This document shows, piece after piece, positions 8,210 to 17,653 of a DNA stretch of 64,000 nucleotides; positions within the stretch are counted from its first letter, which is position 1, and every line of letters starts with the position of its first letter. The stretch comes from CAUTUX01 sp963545485. Its GTDB lineage: Bacteria > Bacillota > Clostridia > Christensenellales > CAG-917. The notes beneath the pieces are model-generated. The model was not told the DNA's origin. It did no database searches and worked only from the letters and a program-made list of their open reading frames with translations. The translations under genes and the position numbers were made by a program. The stretch lies in the NCBI GenBank assembly GCA_963545485.1, contig CAUUJG010000004.1, positions 32,491 to 96,490 on the forward strand. The letters are read 5' to 3'.

Positions 8210-9507
8210 TTGCCTACACAAAATCTTTCAAAAATTTTGTTTATTATGTCCTCAGTAACACTCTCTCCTGTTATTTCATCTAGGTGCCTTTTTGCTGCAA
8301 TCAAACAAACTAAAACCATATCTATATACATGTTGCTATCTATTTCATTGAGTTCTGCTATTGAATCTTTTATAGCTTCGTAATGTCTCTCTGTTGTTAC
8401 CAAATCATAATTCTCTATATTGTTTATCTCTAGCCGAAAAAGTATTGCGTCGAGCAATTCAATAATTCCCTCTTTGTTTTTTGCACTTATATACACAACA
8501 TCTTTTCGTTTTTTTTCAATATGCCTATTAATCTTATCAATTTTATTAATTACATACAGTGTGTTCTTTTTTTCTACATCTATTTTTAAATTTCCTGTTG
8601 CATCCAACACCTCAAGGATAATGTCTGCATTTTCTTTTTCTGAAAGTCCTTTTTCTATTCCTTTGCGTTCAACTATATTTGAACTTTCTCTTATCCCTGC
8701 TGTATCTATGAAAGTAAGCTTTACTCCTTTATATTCTATACTTTCTTTTATTATATCTCTGGTTGTTCCCGGTATATCTGTAACTATTGCTCTTTCATCA
8801 TCAAGAATAGCATTTAATATGGATGATTTGCCCACATTGACATCTCCCGTCAAAACACAGTTAATTCCATTTTTTATCACTCTGCCTGTCTTATATGTAT
8901 CCTTTAATTCTTCCAGCTGTTTTTTAATTTCCGGGACTACTGTTTTGTATTCTGTCAAAACTTCATCTTCCATTTCTTCTGGATAATCAAGTGATGCACT
9001 CATTTCAACAATAAGAGATGAAAGATTCTCTGCTATTTTTTGAACTTTTTTTGCAAACTCTCCCTTCATTAATCTATATGCAGATTTAACAGCTGCAAGA
9101 CTTTCTGCATTAATCATATCTATGACGCCTTCGCAGTCAGATAATCTCATTTTCCCATTCAAAAAAGATCTTCGTGTAAATTCGCCTCTTCCTGCAAGTT
9201 TAGCCCCCTGCTTTAGAATTGTCTCAAGAGCTCCTTGCATTATCCTACTTCCTCCATGCAAATAAAACTCGATCGTCTCTTCTCCGGTATATGCCTTCTC
9301 TGGTGGCATATAAACCGCATAACCAATGTCATTAAATCCATTGCCGACAAATGTTCCGAATTTCATAAGCAAAGGAGTCCATTCTTTATCCTTACTTATA
9401 AAAACTTGTTCTGCTATTTTTTTTGATTTTTCTCCAGAAAGTCTTAATATACCAATGCCGCCAGAACCGCTAGGTGTAGCTATTGCGACTATCGTACTGC
9501 TTCCCAT
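8206..9507 (-). CDS. mnmE: tRNA modification GTPase MnmE
   Basis: MnmE (TrmE) is the GTPase and tetrahydrofolate-binding half of the MnmEG tRNA wobble-uridine modification complex. The N-terminal folate-binding domain (about 1-115, start M-G-S-S-T-I-V-A-I-A-T-P) is followed by a helical domain interrupted by the G domain: G1 G-D-V-N-V-G-K-S-S, G2/G3 around I-P-G-T-T-R-D and D-T-A-G-I, G4 N-K-I-D. The chain ends in C-V-G-K, the conserved C-terminal catalytic motif. At 433 residues it is slightly shorter than the usual 450-460. Its ATG follows the jag stop directly (TAAATG), and its TGA overlaps the mnmG start, so the three are one translationally coupled unit. Confidence 0.96.
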   Translation of the reverse strand: MGSSTIVAIATPSGSGGIGILRLSGEKSKKIAEQVFISKDKEWTPLLMKFGTFVGNGFNDIGYAVYMPPEKAYTGEETIEFYLHGGSRIMQGALETILKQGAKLAGRGEFTRRSFLNGKMRLSDCEGVIDMINAESLAAVKSAYRLMKGEFAKKVQKIAENLSSLIVEMSASLDYPEEMEDEVLTEYKTVVPEIKKQLEELKDTYKTGRVIKNGINCVLTGDVNVGKSSILNAILDDERAIVTDIPGTTRDIIKESIEYKGVKLTFIDTAGIRESSNIVERKGIEKGLSEKENADIILEVLDATGNLKIDVEKKNTLYVINKIDKINRHIEKKRKDVVYISAKNKEGIIELLDAILFRLEINNIENYDLVTTERHYEAIKDSIAELNEIDSNMYIDMVLVCLIAAKRHLDEITGESVTEDIINKIFERFCVGK

Positions 9508-10227
9508 TTATTTTTTGCCGAAACTCTTGCTTCTTATTGTTCTTGTATTAAGCTTTGTAACTCCACCTGTATACATTCCTGCATATACATCTCCGTCTGC
9601 CACTTCGCCGTGTCTATCATATATGTCTGCACCCTGAGGGATTATAACAACTTGTCTTCTTCCCTCTTGTCCTCTGCTCTGTGTGTCTATACCTTCAACA
9701 GATGATAGTGCTGTATGTATGACTTTTCTTTCCCAAGAATGCATTGGCTCCAATACAACAGCTCTCTTTGTTGCCTTGGCTTTTGATGCCATTTTATTCG
9801 CTAATGTAATTAAGTTTTGTATTCTTTTTTCTTTATATGTATCTGCCTCGACACTAATGCTCTTGCCAAAAGCTTTTGTATATTTTGCGGAAAGTAAAGA
9901 TTGTATTGCGTTCAACATCTCTCCTTTCTGTCCTATAACTCTAGATATATCATTCCCACTAAACTTAATTTCTATCTCATGGTCGTTTTCTATTAACTCA
10001 ATAAAAACATCATATCCGAGCATATCTATAAGTACTTTTGCAAATCTTTTAATATCTTCCGTCTCGCATGGTTTTTTTGTAAGACGCACGGATGCTGTTG
10101 CAAAAGCACTTCCCTTGGATAAAACTTCTATCTCTACATCTTCTTTTCTACACTTCAGTTCTTCAAGTCCTTTTTCAATCGCAACTTCAACTGAAACACC
10201 TGTCATTTCTATTGTTTTATTTTCCAT
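9508..10227 (-). CDS. jag: RNA-binding protein Jag/KhpB
   Basis: Jag (KhpB, SpoIIIJ-associated) is an RNA-binding protein of Bacillota, linked to cell division and sporulation and encoded next to yidC. All three family domains are visible: Jag_N (about 5-55), a KH domain with the G-Q-K-G loop near residue 115 (usually G-x-R/K-G), and an R3H domain around L-E-P-M-H-S-W-E-R-K-V-I-H-T-A-L. A basic/Gly-rich tail follows. The length of 239 residues is normal. It lies 13 bases after yidC and directly against mnmE. Confidence 0.92.
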   Translation of the reverse strand: MENKTIEMTGVSVEVAIEKGLEELKCRKEDVEIEVLSKGSAFATASVRLTKKPCETEDIKRFAKVLIDMLGYDVFIELIENDHEIEIKFSGNDISRVIGQKGEMLNAIQSLLSAKYTKAFGKSISVEADTYKEKRIQNLITLANKMASKAKATKRAVVLEPMHSWERKVIHTALSSVEGIDTQSRGQEGRRQVVIIPQGADIYDRHGEVADGDVYAGMYTGGVTKLNTRTIRSKSFGKK

Positions 10228-10240
10228 ATTTTCCTCTATT

Positions 10241-11470
10241 TTATTTTTTCTCTTCTTTTTTGTCTTGTATCGCTGACACTATCTTAAACGGTCCTTGAAC
10301 AAATATTGTAGAAAATAGTGAGCTTGCAAGCATGTATAATGCAAATGCCCCAGAATACATAATTGCAAAAATTCCCATTATCACCGGCATCATGTATTTC
10401 ATCATCTTCATGCTCGCCCCAGAACCAAGACCTTGTCCTGTCGACTTTTGATCTTTCTTTTCTTTTGAATCTTTTTCAGGCTTTAACGTAGGTGGTTCCT
10501 TTTGAGCAAAAAGAATAGATGTCAAAAAGCTTAAAGCTATTGTAAGTAATGGCAAAATTAAAAGCCCATTCCATTTGCCTTTATATTTCCCTCTCCCATA
10601 TCCTCCTTTGCCCTGCACTTCTCCCATAACATCGTTATATCTATCTTTTGTAAGCCCTGTAAGCTTTGCAGAATCAAAACCAGATTGTCCTGTTATTTCT
10701 TCATATGTTGGTACTGGTGTTTTCCATGTGTCTGAGACAAAAATGTTTTGTATCCATAAAAATCCAGTTTTGTTTTTTGAATCTTTTTTATTTTCTTTAT
10801 GAGGCCACACAAATTTCTTTTTATTATCATAGCCATAATATTTTAAAACTGCTTTTTGAGCTTCTTTTTTTGCTTCCTGATATTCTTTGAATTTTTCAGG
10901 GGTCTTTTCAAGCTCCTCTTTGTAGTTGTTTCCCAATTTTTTTTGCATTACCTGCTCATATGTTCTATCAGCTCCTTGATATGTTTTTGCAAACTGATAT
11001 GAAACTGTCTGTCTGAATCCTCCAAAAACAACAAAGAATATGACCATTGTAATAATTGTAGGCAAACATGACCCCAACATTGAATATTTCTCTCGTTTAT
11101 ATAAGGCCATTTGTTCTTGTTGATATCTTTGTTTATCATCGGCAAGCTTTTTTTGTAAGGCTTCAAGTTCAGGCTTCATTTTTTTCATCTTCTTGTTGTT
11201 CTTAACCATTATAATTTGTTGCCACACATCAAAAGGAAGAAGTATTAATCTTAGCGAAATTGTAAATATAATAATAGTCAATGAAAAGTTTGGAACACTC
11301 TTGTTAATTGCCATCATAAACTTTGCCATAAAATGTTGCGGTTGTGGTATTTCCCCTGCTACATTTTGAATATTATCTTTTGCTCCGCAAGCAGATAACA
11401 ATAGAATTGTTAATGACAACATCACAAGTAACAAAAGTACTTTTGTTGATTTTTTTCTTAAATTAGCCAT
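10241..11470 (-). CDS. yidC: membrane protein insertase YidC/SpoIIIJ
   Basis: YidC (Oxa1/Alb3 family) inserts and folds membrane proteins. The N-terminus is a lipoprotein signal (lipobox L-S-A-C, Cys at about residue 28), as in Gram-positive YidC. A membrane segment around 55-75 is followed by a basic, Lys/Gln-rich cytoplasmic hairpin. The long hydrophilic stretch from about 160 to 290 is larger than in typical Bacillota YidC (about 260-280 residues overall), making this a 409-residue variant. The last membrane segments (about 295-320 and 350-395) close the core. The start overlaps the end of yidD by 13 bases, and a T8 run inside the gene reads through without a frameshift. Confidence 0.9.
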   Translation of the reverse strand: MANLRKKSTKVLLLLVMLSLTILLLSACGAKDNIQNVAGEIPQPQHFMAKFMMAINKSVPNFSLTIIIFTISLRLILLPFDVWQQIIMVKNNKKMKKMKPELEALQKKLADDKQRYQQEQMALYKREKYSMLGSCLPTIITMVIFFVVFGGFRQTVSYQFAKTYQGADRTYEQVMQKKLGNNYKEELEKTPEKFKEYQEAKKEAQKAVLKYYGYDNKKKFVWPHKENKKDSKNKTGFLWIQNIFVSDTWKTPVPTYEEITGQSGFDSAKLTGLTKDRYNDVMGEVQGKGGYGRGKYKGKWNGLLILPLLTIALSFLTSILFAQKEPPTLKPEKDSKEKKDQKSTGQGLGSGASMKMMKYMMPVIMGIFAIMYSGAFALYMLASSLFSTIFVQGPFKIVSAIQDKKEEKK

Positions 11471-11700
11471 TTGGCCTTCCCTCTAAAGTTTTCTGGCACG
11501 GGATCAAATCCTCCTTTTGAAAACGGATTACATCTTATAACTCTTGCTATTCCCATTAGTGTTCCCGCAATCAAGCCCCATTTATCTATCGCATCATACA
11601 TATACATTGAACATGTAGGTCTATATTTACATTTCCTTCCTATCGCTTTGGATAATGTGTGCTTATATAATTTTAAAATCCAAAACGCTACTCTTTTCAT
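11458..11700 (-). CDS. yidD: membrane protein insertion efficiency factor YidD
   Basis: YidD is a small membrane-associated protein that helps YidC-dependent insertion. The 80-residue chain has the invariant family motif C-K-Y-x-P-T-C-S-x-Y and the later R-C-N-P-F-x-x-G-G-x-D-P-V-P. An amphipathic N-terminal helix is present. It overlaps rnpA by four bases upstream and yidC by 13 bases downstream, the usual order rpmH-rnpA-yidD-yidC. Confidence 0.95.
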   Translation of the reverse strand: MKRVAFWILKLYKHTLSKAIGRKCKYRPTCSMYMYDAIDKWGLIAGTLMGIARVIRCNPFSKGGFDPVPENFRGKAKWLI

Positions 11701-12029
11701 TTATATGCTCCAGCTTTCAAAAAAATGTTATCAACAATTTCACTAATTTCCGAGTAATTTTTATCTGCTATTTTCTCGTTTGGCACGAGCACATATAAAT
11801 AATTTTTATCTATCCTCTCTATTCTCTTTGCCAGAATTTCCCGAATCCTTCTTTTAAGTTTGTTTCTATGGACTGCATTCCCGATTTTTTTTGATATTGA
11901 TATCCCTATTTTTAGCCCTTCTTTTGATGGTGCTCTATGCAGTCTTATATATTCCGATCCTGTTTTTGTTCCTTTCTTATATACATAAGTAAACGAACCT
12001 CGCTTTTTTAAGCGATTTTCTCTTCTCAT
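11697..12029 (-). CDS. rnpA: ribonuclease P protein component
   Basis: RnpA is the basic protein cofactor of RNase P, which matures tRNA 5' ends. The 110-residue protein carries the RNR signature (A-V-H-R-N-K-L-K-R-R-I-R-E) at about residues 52-64 and the N-terminal aromatic/basic strand around F-T-Y-V-Y-K-K-G. Its ATG is one base after the rpmH stop, and its stop overlaps the start of yidD, so it is in the rpmH operon. Confidence 0.95.
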   Translation of the reverse strand: MRRENRLKKRGSFTYVYKKGTKTGSEYIRLHRAPSKEGLKIGISISKKIGNAVHRNKLKRRIREILAKRIERIDKNYLYVLVPNEKIADKNYSEISEIVDNIFLKAGAYK

Positions 12030-12030
12030 C

Positions 12031-12165
12031 TTATGCTGATAATTTAGCTCTTCCTCTTTGACGACGTCTCTTTATAACCCTTCTTCCACCTGTTGTTTTC
12101 ATTCTTTCTCTAAAACCGTGCACCTTGCTTCTTTTTCTTTTTTTCGGTTGAAATGTTCTCTTCAT
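12031..12165 (-). CDS. rpmH: 50S ribosomal protein L34
   Basis: A 44-residue protein starting M-K-R-T-F-Q-P-K and containing V-H-G-F-R-E-R-M-K-T-T-G-G-R-R-V: ribosomal protein L34 of the large subunit. GGAGG stands seven bases before the ATG at 12165. It is the first gene of the run rpmH-rnpA-yidD-yidC-jag-mnmE-mnmG. Confidence 0.98.
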   Translation of the reverse strand: MKRTFQPKKRKRSKVHGFRERMKTTGGRRVIKRRRQRGRAKLSA

Positions 12166-12204
12166 TGTTGCCTCCGCTAATTTACTATTAATATACGCCT
12201 ATAA

Positions 12205-12234
12205 AGTTTAATAAATCTATGCTCTCAAAGTCAA
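12205..12234 (-). promoter_or_regulatory. probable rpmH operon promoter
   Basis: On the minus strand TTGACT (12234-12229) and TAAACT (12210-12205) are separated by 18 bases, about 40 bases before the rpmH start. The -10 is weak and other A/T hexamers nearby could serve instead. Confidence 0.4.
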
Positions 12235-12262
12235 CTAAACATAAATTCCAAAAAATGATGAC

Positions 12263-13939
12263 CTACATCTCATCAAGGACTGGTATCCCAAGAATCTCTA
12301 AACCTTCTTTTAAGATGTTCGCAGTTGCATGTACAAGTCCTACTCGTATTTTTTGTGTTTCTTTTTCTTCGCATATTATTTTATTTTCATTATAAAATCG
12401 TGAAAACTTGCTAGCTAATTCCATAAGATACCTACTTATTTCTGATGCTTCTCTTTTTTCAAACGCACTTAACAAGATATCTTTGTACCCTATTATCTGT
12501 TTCGCAAGGTCTCCCGTGCTTTCATCTATTATAATCTCTGCTATATGTTGTACTTTTTCATATTTTATCTTTCTCTTTATACTTGCACATCGTGCATATG
12601 TATACTGAAGGTATGGTGCCGTCTCTCCATCAAAGTTGAGGATTTTATCAAAAGAGAATGTTATATCTTTAATTCTCCCATTCCACAATGCAGAAAATAC
12701 TACCGCCCCTACTCCAACTTTCTCTGCAATTTCATCTTTATTTTTTGTATTCTCTTTATTTCCTATAATTTCTTTTGCCTTCTCAACAGCTCTATCCAAA
12801 ACCTCCAAAAGCCATATTGCTTTCCCTTCTCTTGTCGACATTGCTCCATCTACAAGTGAGACCATCCCGAATGCAATGTGTTCCAAATCATTTGCCTTTT
12901 CAAACCCCATAAGTTCTAGCACTTTAAAGACTTGCTTAAAATGCAAGTTTTGTTGGTATGCTACCACATAGAATGATTTATAAAAATCGTACTCTTTCGC
13001 TCTATATATTGCTGTTGCCAAATCCCTTGTAGCATACAGTGTTGCCCCGTCTGCCTTTTGTATTAAGCATGGTGACATTCCATATTTTTCAAGATCTACA
13101 ATCTTTGCACCCTCCGAATCTTTCAGAAGATGCTTTTCTTCAAGCTCTTTTATAACCATATCCATTTTATCGTTATAAAAAGCCTCTCCATTATAACTGT
13201 CAAACCTTATGTTCAGCCTGTCATATATTTTGCTGACAGCTTTCATTGTTATCTCTTTGAATACTCTATAATACTCATTCGCTAATGCTTCCCCATCTTC
13301 TATGTTTTTAAATTCAGTCCTTGCTTCTTTTTCTAATTCAGAATTTTTCTTTGCTTCTTGATGAAATTTTACATAAAGGTCATTGACAAAAACTTCATCT
13401 TTGCTTTTTATTTCTTCTAAACTTGACCACCTTTTTACTGCAACTATTAGTTTGCCAAATTGCGTTCCCCAATCACCAAGATGATTTATTCCTATGGCGT
13501 TGAATCCTATTCTTTTACAAAGTCTATATAATGCCGCTCCAATTACCGTAGATGAAAGATGCCCTATATGAAATGGTTTTGCTATATTAACAGAACTATA
13601 ATCCAAACATATTGTCCTGTTTCTCCCAATGTCACACTCTATTTTTGTTCCTTCAGAACTAAGAGCTTCCTCTATCATCTCCCTTCTTGAAAAGAACATG
13701 TTCACATATGCACCAACTTGTTCGCATTTTTCAATATGCTGATTTTTTTGTATTTGCTTACAAATTTCGGTAGCTATTTCTTGTGGGTTTTTTTTCAAAA
13801 TCGCACTGAGTTTAAAACAGGCAATGCTTAGATCTCCCATTCCATTAAGTTTCGGTTTTTCAACCACACTAAAAATATCCTGCTGTGAAAGCCCCTCTAT
13901 TTTAATATTCTTAATTACTTCTTCTGCTATTTTAATCAT
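12263..13939 (-). CDS. argS: arginine-tRNA ligase
   Basis: ArgS charges tRNA-Arg. It is a class I synthetase: the N-terminal ArgRS additional domain (about 1-90), H-I-G-H-L-S-S (about residue 124) as the HIGH motif, and M-S-T-R-E-G-K-A as the KMSKS equivalent, common in ArgRS. The C-terminal DALR anticodon-binding domain ends the protein (T-A-N-I-L-K-E-G-L-E-I-L-G-I). At 558 residues the size is normal. The ATG at 13939 overlaps the ychF TGA (ATGA). A T8 run inside the gene reads through. Confidence 0.96.
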   Translation of the reverse strand: MIKIAEEVIKNIKIEGLSQQDIFSVVEKPKLNGMGDLSIACFKLSAILKKNPQEIATEICKQIQKNQHIEKCEQVGAYVNMFFSRREMIEEALSSEGTKIECDIGRNRTICLDYSSVNIAKPFHIGHLSSTVIGAALYRLCKRIGFNAIGINHLGDWGTQFGKLIVAVKRWSSLEEIKSKDEVFVNDLYVKFHQEAKKNSELEKEARTEFKNIEDGEALANEYYRVFKEITMKAVSKIYDRLNIRFDSYNGEAFYNDKMDMVIKELEEKHLLKDSEGAKIVDLEKYGMSPCLIQKADGATLYATRDLATAIYRAKEYDFYKSFYVVAYQQNLHFKQVFKVLELMGFEKANDLEHIAFGMVSLVDGAMSTREGKAIWLLEVLDRAVEKAKEIIGNKENTKNKDEIAEKVGVGAVVFSALWNGRIKDITFSFDKILNFDGETAPYLQYTYARCASIKRKIKYEKVQHIAEIIIDESTGDLAKQIIGYKDILLSAFEKREASEISRYLMELASKFSRFYNENKIICEEKETQKIRVGLVHATANILKEGLEILGIPVLDEM

Positions 13940-15018
13940 ACATTAAACCTGAATAGCACAACATCGTTGTCTTTCATTACATAATCCTTTCCTTCACTTC
14001 GAAGCTTCCCTTTTTCTTTCACATTTGTCATTGAGCCTTCACTTATTAATGTTTGATAATCCACTATCTCTGCCCGAATAAATCCTTTTTCAAAATCAGT
14101 ATGTATTTGCCCCGCTGCCTGAGGTGCTTTTGTTCCTCTTTTTATTGTCCAAGCTCTAACTTCTTTTTCACCTGCTGTAAGATAGCTTATCAATCCAAGC
14201 AAGTCATATGATACCTTTACGAGCACTTCAAGTCCGCTTTCATTTAATCCATATTCTGACATAAACATCTGCTTTTCTTCGTCTGTCATTGTTGCAAGTT
14301 CCTCTTCAAGTTTTGCAGAAAGAATAATACACTTCGCATTTTCTTTTTTAGCGAACTCTTCAAGCTTTCTAGAGTATTCATTACCGCTAGTCTCGTCTTC
14401 GCCAACATTGCCAACATAAATGCATGGTTTTGATGTTAAAAGTTGTGACTTTAAAAGATATTCTCTGTCTTCTTCATTCAAAGCTAAACTGTTTAAGAGT
14501 TTCCCTTCTTCTAAATGCTTTTTAAATTTTTGAAGAAGCTCTTTCTCATAAAGGTACTTTTTATCTGCTTTTATAAGTGTTTCTGTTTTTGCTAATCTTT
14601 TTTCAACCGTTTCCATATCCGCAAAAATCAGCTCATAATTAATTGTTTCGATATCTCTTGTCGGGTCCACTGTACCGTCAACATGCACAATATTGTCATC
14701 TTTAAAACATCTCACAACATGAACTATTGCATCTACTTCACGTATGTGTGATAGAAATTTATTTCCAAGTCCTTCTCCCTTGCTTGCTCCACGAACCAGT
14801 CCTGCAATATCAACAAATTCCAATGTTGTAGGCGTTATCTTTTTGCTGTTATATAGTGCAGCCAACTTGTATAATCTTTCATCTGGTACTGCAACTACAC
14901 CAACATTTGGTTCTATTGTGCAAAACGGATAATTTGCAACCGCTGCTCCTGCCTTTGTAATTGCATTGAACAATGTGCTTTTACCTACATTCGGTAATCC
15001 TACAACTCCTAGTTTCAT
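13936..15018 (-). CDS. ychF: Obg-family ATPase YchF
   Basis: YchF/OLA1 is a ribosome-associated Obg-family P-loop protein that prefers ATP over GTP, with roles in stress and translation. Walker A is G-L-P-N-V-G-K-S-T at residues 6-14. The G2/G3 region contains D-I-A-G-L-V-R-G-A-S, a helical coiled-coil insert follows at about 120-200, and the C-terminal TGS domain (about 275-360) closes the protein. The N-K-x-D motif is altered (G-N-V-G-E-D), as expected for this subfamily. It shares one base with the alpha-glucosidase stop (TAATG) and overlaps argS, forming a tight three-gene operon. Confidence 0.95.
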   Translation of the reverse strand: MKLGVVGLPNVGKSTLFNAITKAGAAVANYPFCTIEPNVGVVAVPDERLYKLAALYNSKKITPTTLEFVDIAGLVRGASKGEGLGNKFLSHIREVDAIVHVVRCFKDDNIVHVDGTVDPTRDIETINYELIFADMETVEKRLAKTETLIKADKKYLYEKELLQKFKKHLEEGKLLNSLALNEEDREYLLKSQLLTSKPCIYVGNVGEDETSGNEYSRKLEEFAKKENAKCIILSAKLEEELATMTDEEKQMFMSEYGLNESGLEVLVKVSYDLLGLISYLTAGEKEVRAWTIKRGTKAPQAAGQIHTDFEKGFIRAEIVDYQTLISEGSMTNVKEKGKLRSEGKDYVMKDNDVVLFRFNV

Positions 15019-16667
15019 TAAGCCCTCTTCCTATATACTCTTGCCTCATATGGTTTTATAGATCCTTGTGCTAACTCCATATTTTTCAATATTATTTCGT
15101 ATTTCTCTTTTTGTATTTCTTTGTCCAATTTTCTATCCGATAATGTTTTTTTGCTTAAATTAACAATAACAAACAACTCTTCTTTTCCCGCAATCTTCTT
15201 GTAAGCCAAAATATGTTTGTCGTTATTATACATCATTTTAAACTCCCCATATATCGCCGCTTCTTTATTTTCGCTTCTTACTTTAATAACCTTTTTATAA
15301 AAGTTTAAAACACTATTTGGATCTTTCTCTTCCAACTCAACATTTATTTCTTTATAATTTTCGTTTATCAAATACCATGGGTCTACACTGCTGAATCCGG
15401 CGTGTTTTTCTCCACTCCATTGTACTGGCGTTCTTGCGTTATCCCTTGCTCCATATTTAATGTTTTCAAATATTTTCTTCTTGCTAAATAAATGGGTTTT
15501 TTCCATAAGTGCTTTAATGTTAAATGTTGCAACATCCTTGAAGTCATCCCATGTTTTAAACGGCACATTTGTCATTCCTATTTCCTGCCCTTGATATATA
15601 AACATAGTTCCCGTGAGGAAGGCATACATTATTGCAAGTGCCTTCGCACTATCTGTTCTATAATCCTCACTCCCATACCTGCTGACAATTCTTGGAATAT
15701 CATGGTTCTCTAAAAAGTTTGTGTTCCATGCTCTGCCGTATAACCCCTTTTGCCATCTATTGTATGCTTTTTTAAGTTTTTTTAATTTAAATCCCGTCTT
15801 CACTACGGCTGCTCCTATACAGTCTGCTTGTACATGTTCAAAACCAAAAACCATATCAAGAACTCTATCGTCTCCGGCAATATACTTCATCGCCTTCTTG
15901 GGTGTCATCATTGGTGCCTCACCAATTTGTATGGCATCTCTCTTTTTTATTTCTTGTCTATATTCAGCTAAATATTTGTGTAAATTTGGACCTTCCGTAT
16001 AATGTTCAAACCCTCTCATTACCGGAATTGGACACCCATTTGGCAACCCCTCTTTTTTACTAATGTATACGATTACATCTTCTCTAAACCCATCAACCCC
16101 TAAATCAAGGTAGAAATTCATTATCTTCTTTACTTCTTCCCTTACTTCCGGATTGTCGTGATTCAGATCTGGTTGCTCAACTGCAAAAAGATGCAAATAA
16201 TATTCTCCGGTTTCTTCTCTATATTTCCACGCGTCTCCAGGAAATGATGACATCCAATTGTTTGGTGGTCTTTTCCCTTTGCCTTTTCTCCAAAAATAAT
16301 ATTCATGATATTTTTTATCTCCCTCTAGACCTTTTAAAAACCACTCATGCTGATCAGATGTATGATTAATAACCAAATCCATTATTATTCTGATATTTCT
16401 TTTCTTACATTCAGCAATCAATTTTTTAAAATCATCCATTGTCCCATATTCAGGAGCGATTGAATAATAGTCGGAAATATCATAACCGTAATCTTTTTGT
16501 GGAGACTTGTATAAAGGAGAAAACCAAATACAGTTAATTCCAAGATCTTGCAAATAATCCAGTTTTGAAATTACTCCGTTTATATCGCCAATACCATCGC
16601 CGTTTGAATCCTTAAAACTTCTAGGCCATATTTGATATACAACCATTTCTTTTGCCCAACTTTGCAT
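15018..16667 (-). CDS. GH13 alpha-glucosidase (oligo-1,6-glucosidase type)
   Basis: A 549-residue family GH13 enzyme, probably hydrolysing short alpha-1,4/1,6-glucosides in the cytoplasm (no signal peptide). The N-terminus W-A-K-E-M-V-V-Y-Q-I-W-P-R-S-F is typical of the GH13 oligo-1,6-glucosidase/alpha-glucosidase group. Catalytic residues are visible: Asp197 (D-G-F-R-E-D-V), Glu250 (I-G-E) and Asp323 (E-N-H-D). Trehalose-6-phosphate hydrolase and dextran glucosidase are close relatives that sequence alone does not exclude. No sugar transporter is adjacent. It heads the ychF-argS operon, and GGAGGGG precedes its start. It probably works with the glycogen genes at 32-42 kb. Confidence 0.85.
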   Translation of the reverse strand: MQSWAKEMVVYQIWPRSFKDSNGDGIGDINGVISKLDYLQDLGINCIWFSPLYKSPQKDYGYDISDYYSIAPEYGTMDDFKKLIAECKKRNIRIIMDLVINHTSDQHEWFLKGLEGDKKYHEYYFWRKGKGKRPPNNWMSSFPGDAWKYREETGEYYLHLFAVEQPDLNHDNPEVREEVKKIMNFYLDLGVDGFREDVIVYISKKEGLPNGCPIPVMRGFEHYTEGPNLHKYLAEYRQEIKKRDAIQIGEAPMMTPKKAMKYIAGDDRVLDMVFGFEHVQADCIGAAVVKTGFKLKKLKKAYNRWQKGLYGRAWNTNFLENHDIPRIVSRYGSEDYRTDSAKALAIMYAFLTGTMFIYQGQEIGMTNVPFKTWDDFKDVATFNIKALMEKTHLFSKKKIFENIKYGARDNARTPVQWSGEKHAGFSSVDPWYLINENYKEINVELEEKDPNSVLNFYKKVIKVRSENKEAAIYGEFKMMYNNDKHILAYKKIAGKEELFVIVNLSKKTLSDRKLDKEIQKEKYEIILKNMELAQGSIKPYEARVYRKRA

Positions 16668-16790
16668 TTTCCCCTCCTTTTATATTGATGCTCACCATCC
16701 CTTATATGATGCGACATTTTTATTGTTATGTTTCTTTACATCAATCCAAGCAATACTCCCCAACTCACTCGCACCCTAATACAATTATAA

Positions 16791-17603
16791 CTATTTTAAA
16801 CTCTCTTGTTTGTTGTTTTCTTCCTCAACTGTAAAGAGATAATCCATACCCTGACATGTTGGTGCCGTCTTGCAGATCGTAACCTTCGTTTTATTAAACG
16901 CTATCATGTAATGAGCTAAAATTATACCAATATCAAGCGTATGTATGTTTAGTCCTCCATGTATCCTTGAATGTTCCTTTTCCGCTATATAGAAATGTGC
17001 ATTCTCATCTTCAATTATAATTCTCCATGGCTGTGCGTTAAGAGCACTTGGTGCCCATCTAAGATATTCTAACTTTTCTCTGATCTTTCCATCTGTTATA
17101 CTCTCTTTAGAGCTATTACTGAAAAACATCTCGTCTAGTTCTTTTCTTTTTTTTGATCCGATAAGTGCTTTAATTGTTCTCTCAAATAAAGATGATTTCT
17201 CTTTACCACGCCCTATTGGAGTGCAAAGCAATATTTTTTGTGAGTCATTAATAGGTTCTGCCAATTTAACTGTATCCCTATTAAACATTCCTATCTGACA
17301 TGTGTTCAATCCTAACATTTCTATAAAAAGAATAAATTTTTCAAAAACAAAACCTGCATCTATTAACCCATTGTTATCTATTGGAGTTATAAGTACTGCA
17401 AACAATGGTGCTTTTTTCACCGGCATTGTTTTTAAGTCTTCAACCAACTCTATTCTAATAGATGAATTGAATGGCCCTTTTAAATTTTCTTTATTTGCTA
17501 TATGCTTCTGAATTTTTTCAATCTCTTCTCTTGTGAGACTCTCATCTGTATATTGTCTTACTGACTTTCTTGATAGCATCGCTTTCATTAATTCATCACG
17601 CAT
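16791..17603 (-). CDS. nitroreductase-fold protein (TM1586-like)
   Basis: A two-half nitroreductase-like protein of about 270 residues. The first half begins M-R-D-E-L-M-K-A-M-L-S-R-K-S-V-R-Q-Y-T, the usual FMN-binding R-x-S-x-R start. The second half has L-R-W-A-P-S-A-L-N-A-Q-P-W-R, the conserved P-S-x-x-N-x-Q-P-W motif. This arrangement matches the TM1586-type putative nitroreductases; the substrate is unknown. The start is the ATG at 17603 after a G-rich site; a longer frame from 17636 has a less convincing start. It follows gyrA on the same strand by about 50 bases and may be read from the gyr promoter. Confidence 0.75.
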   Translation of the reverse strand: MRDELMKAMLSRKSVRQYTDESLTREEIEKIQKHIANKENLKGPFNSSIRIELVEDLKTMPVKKAPLFAVLITPIDNNGLIDAGFVFEKFILFIEMLGLNTCQIGMFNRDTVKLAEPINDSQKILLCTPIGRGKEKSSLFERTIKALIGSKKRKELDEMFFSNSSKESITDGKIREKLEYLRWAPSALNAQPWRIIIEDENAHFYIAEKEHSRIHGGLNIHTLDIGIILAHYMIAFNKTKVTICKTAPTCQGMDYLFTVEEENNKQESLK

Positions 17604-17653
17604 ATTCTTTTTCCCCCCCATTTGTTCATTTACCACGACTTAAGCTTTCGCAT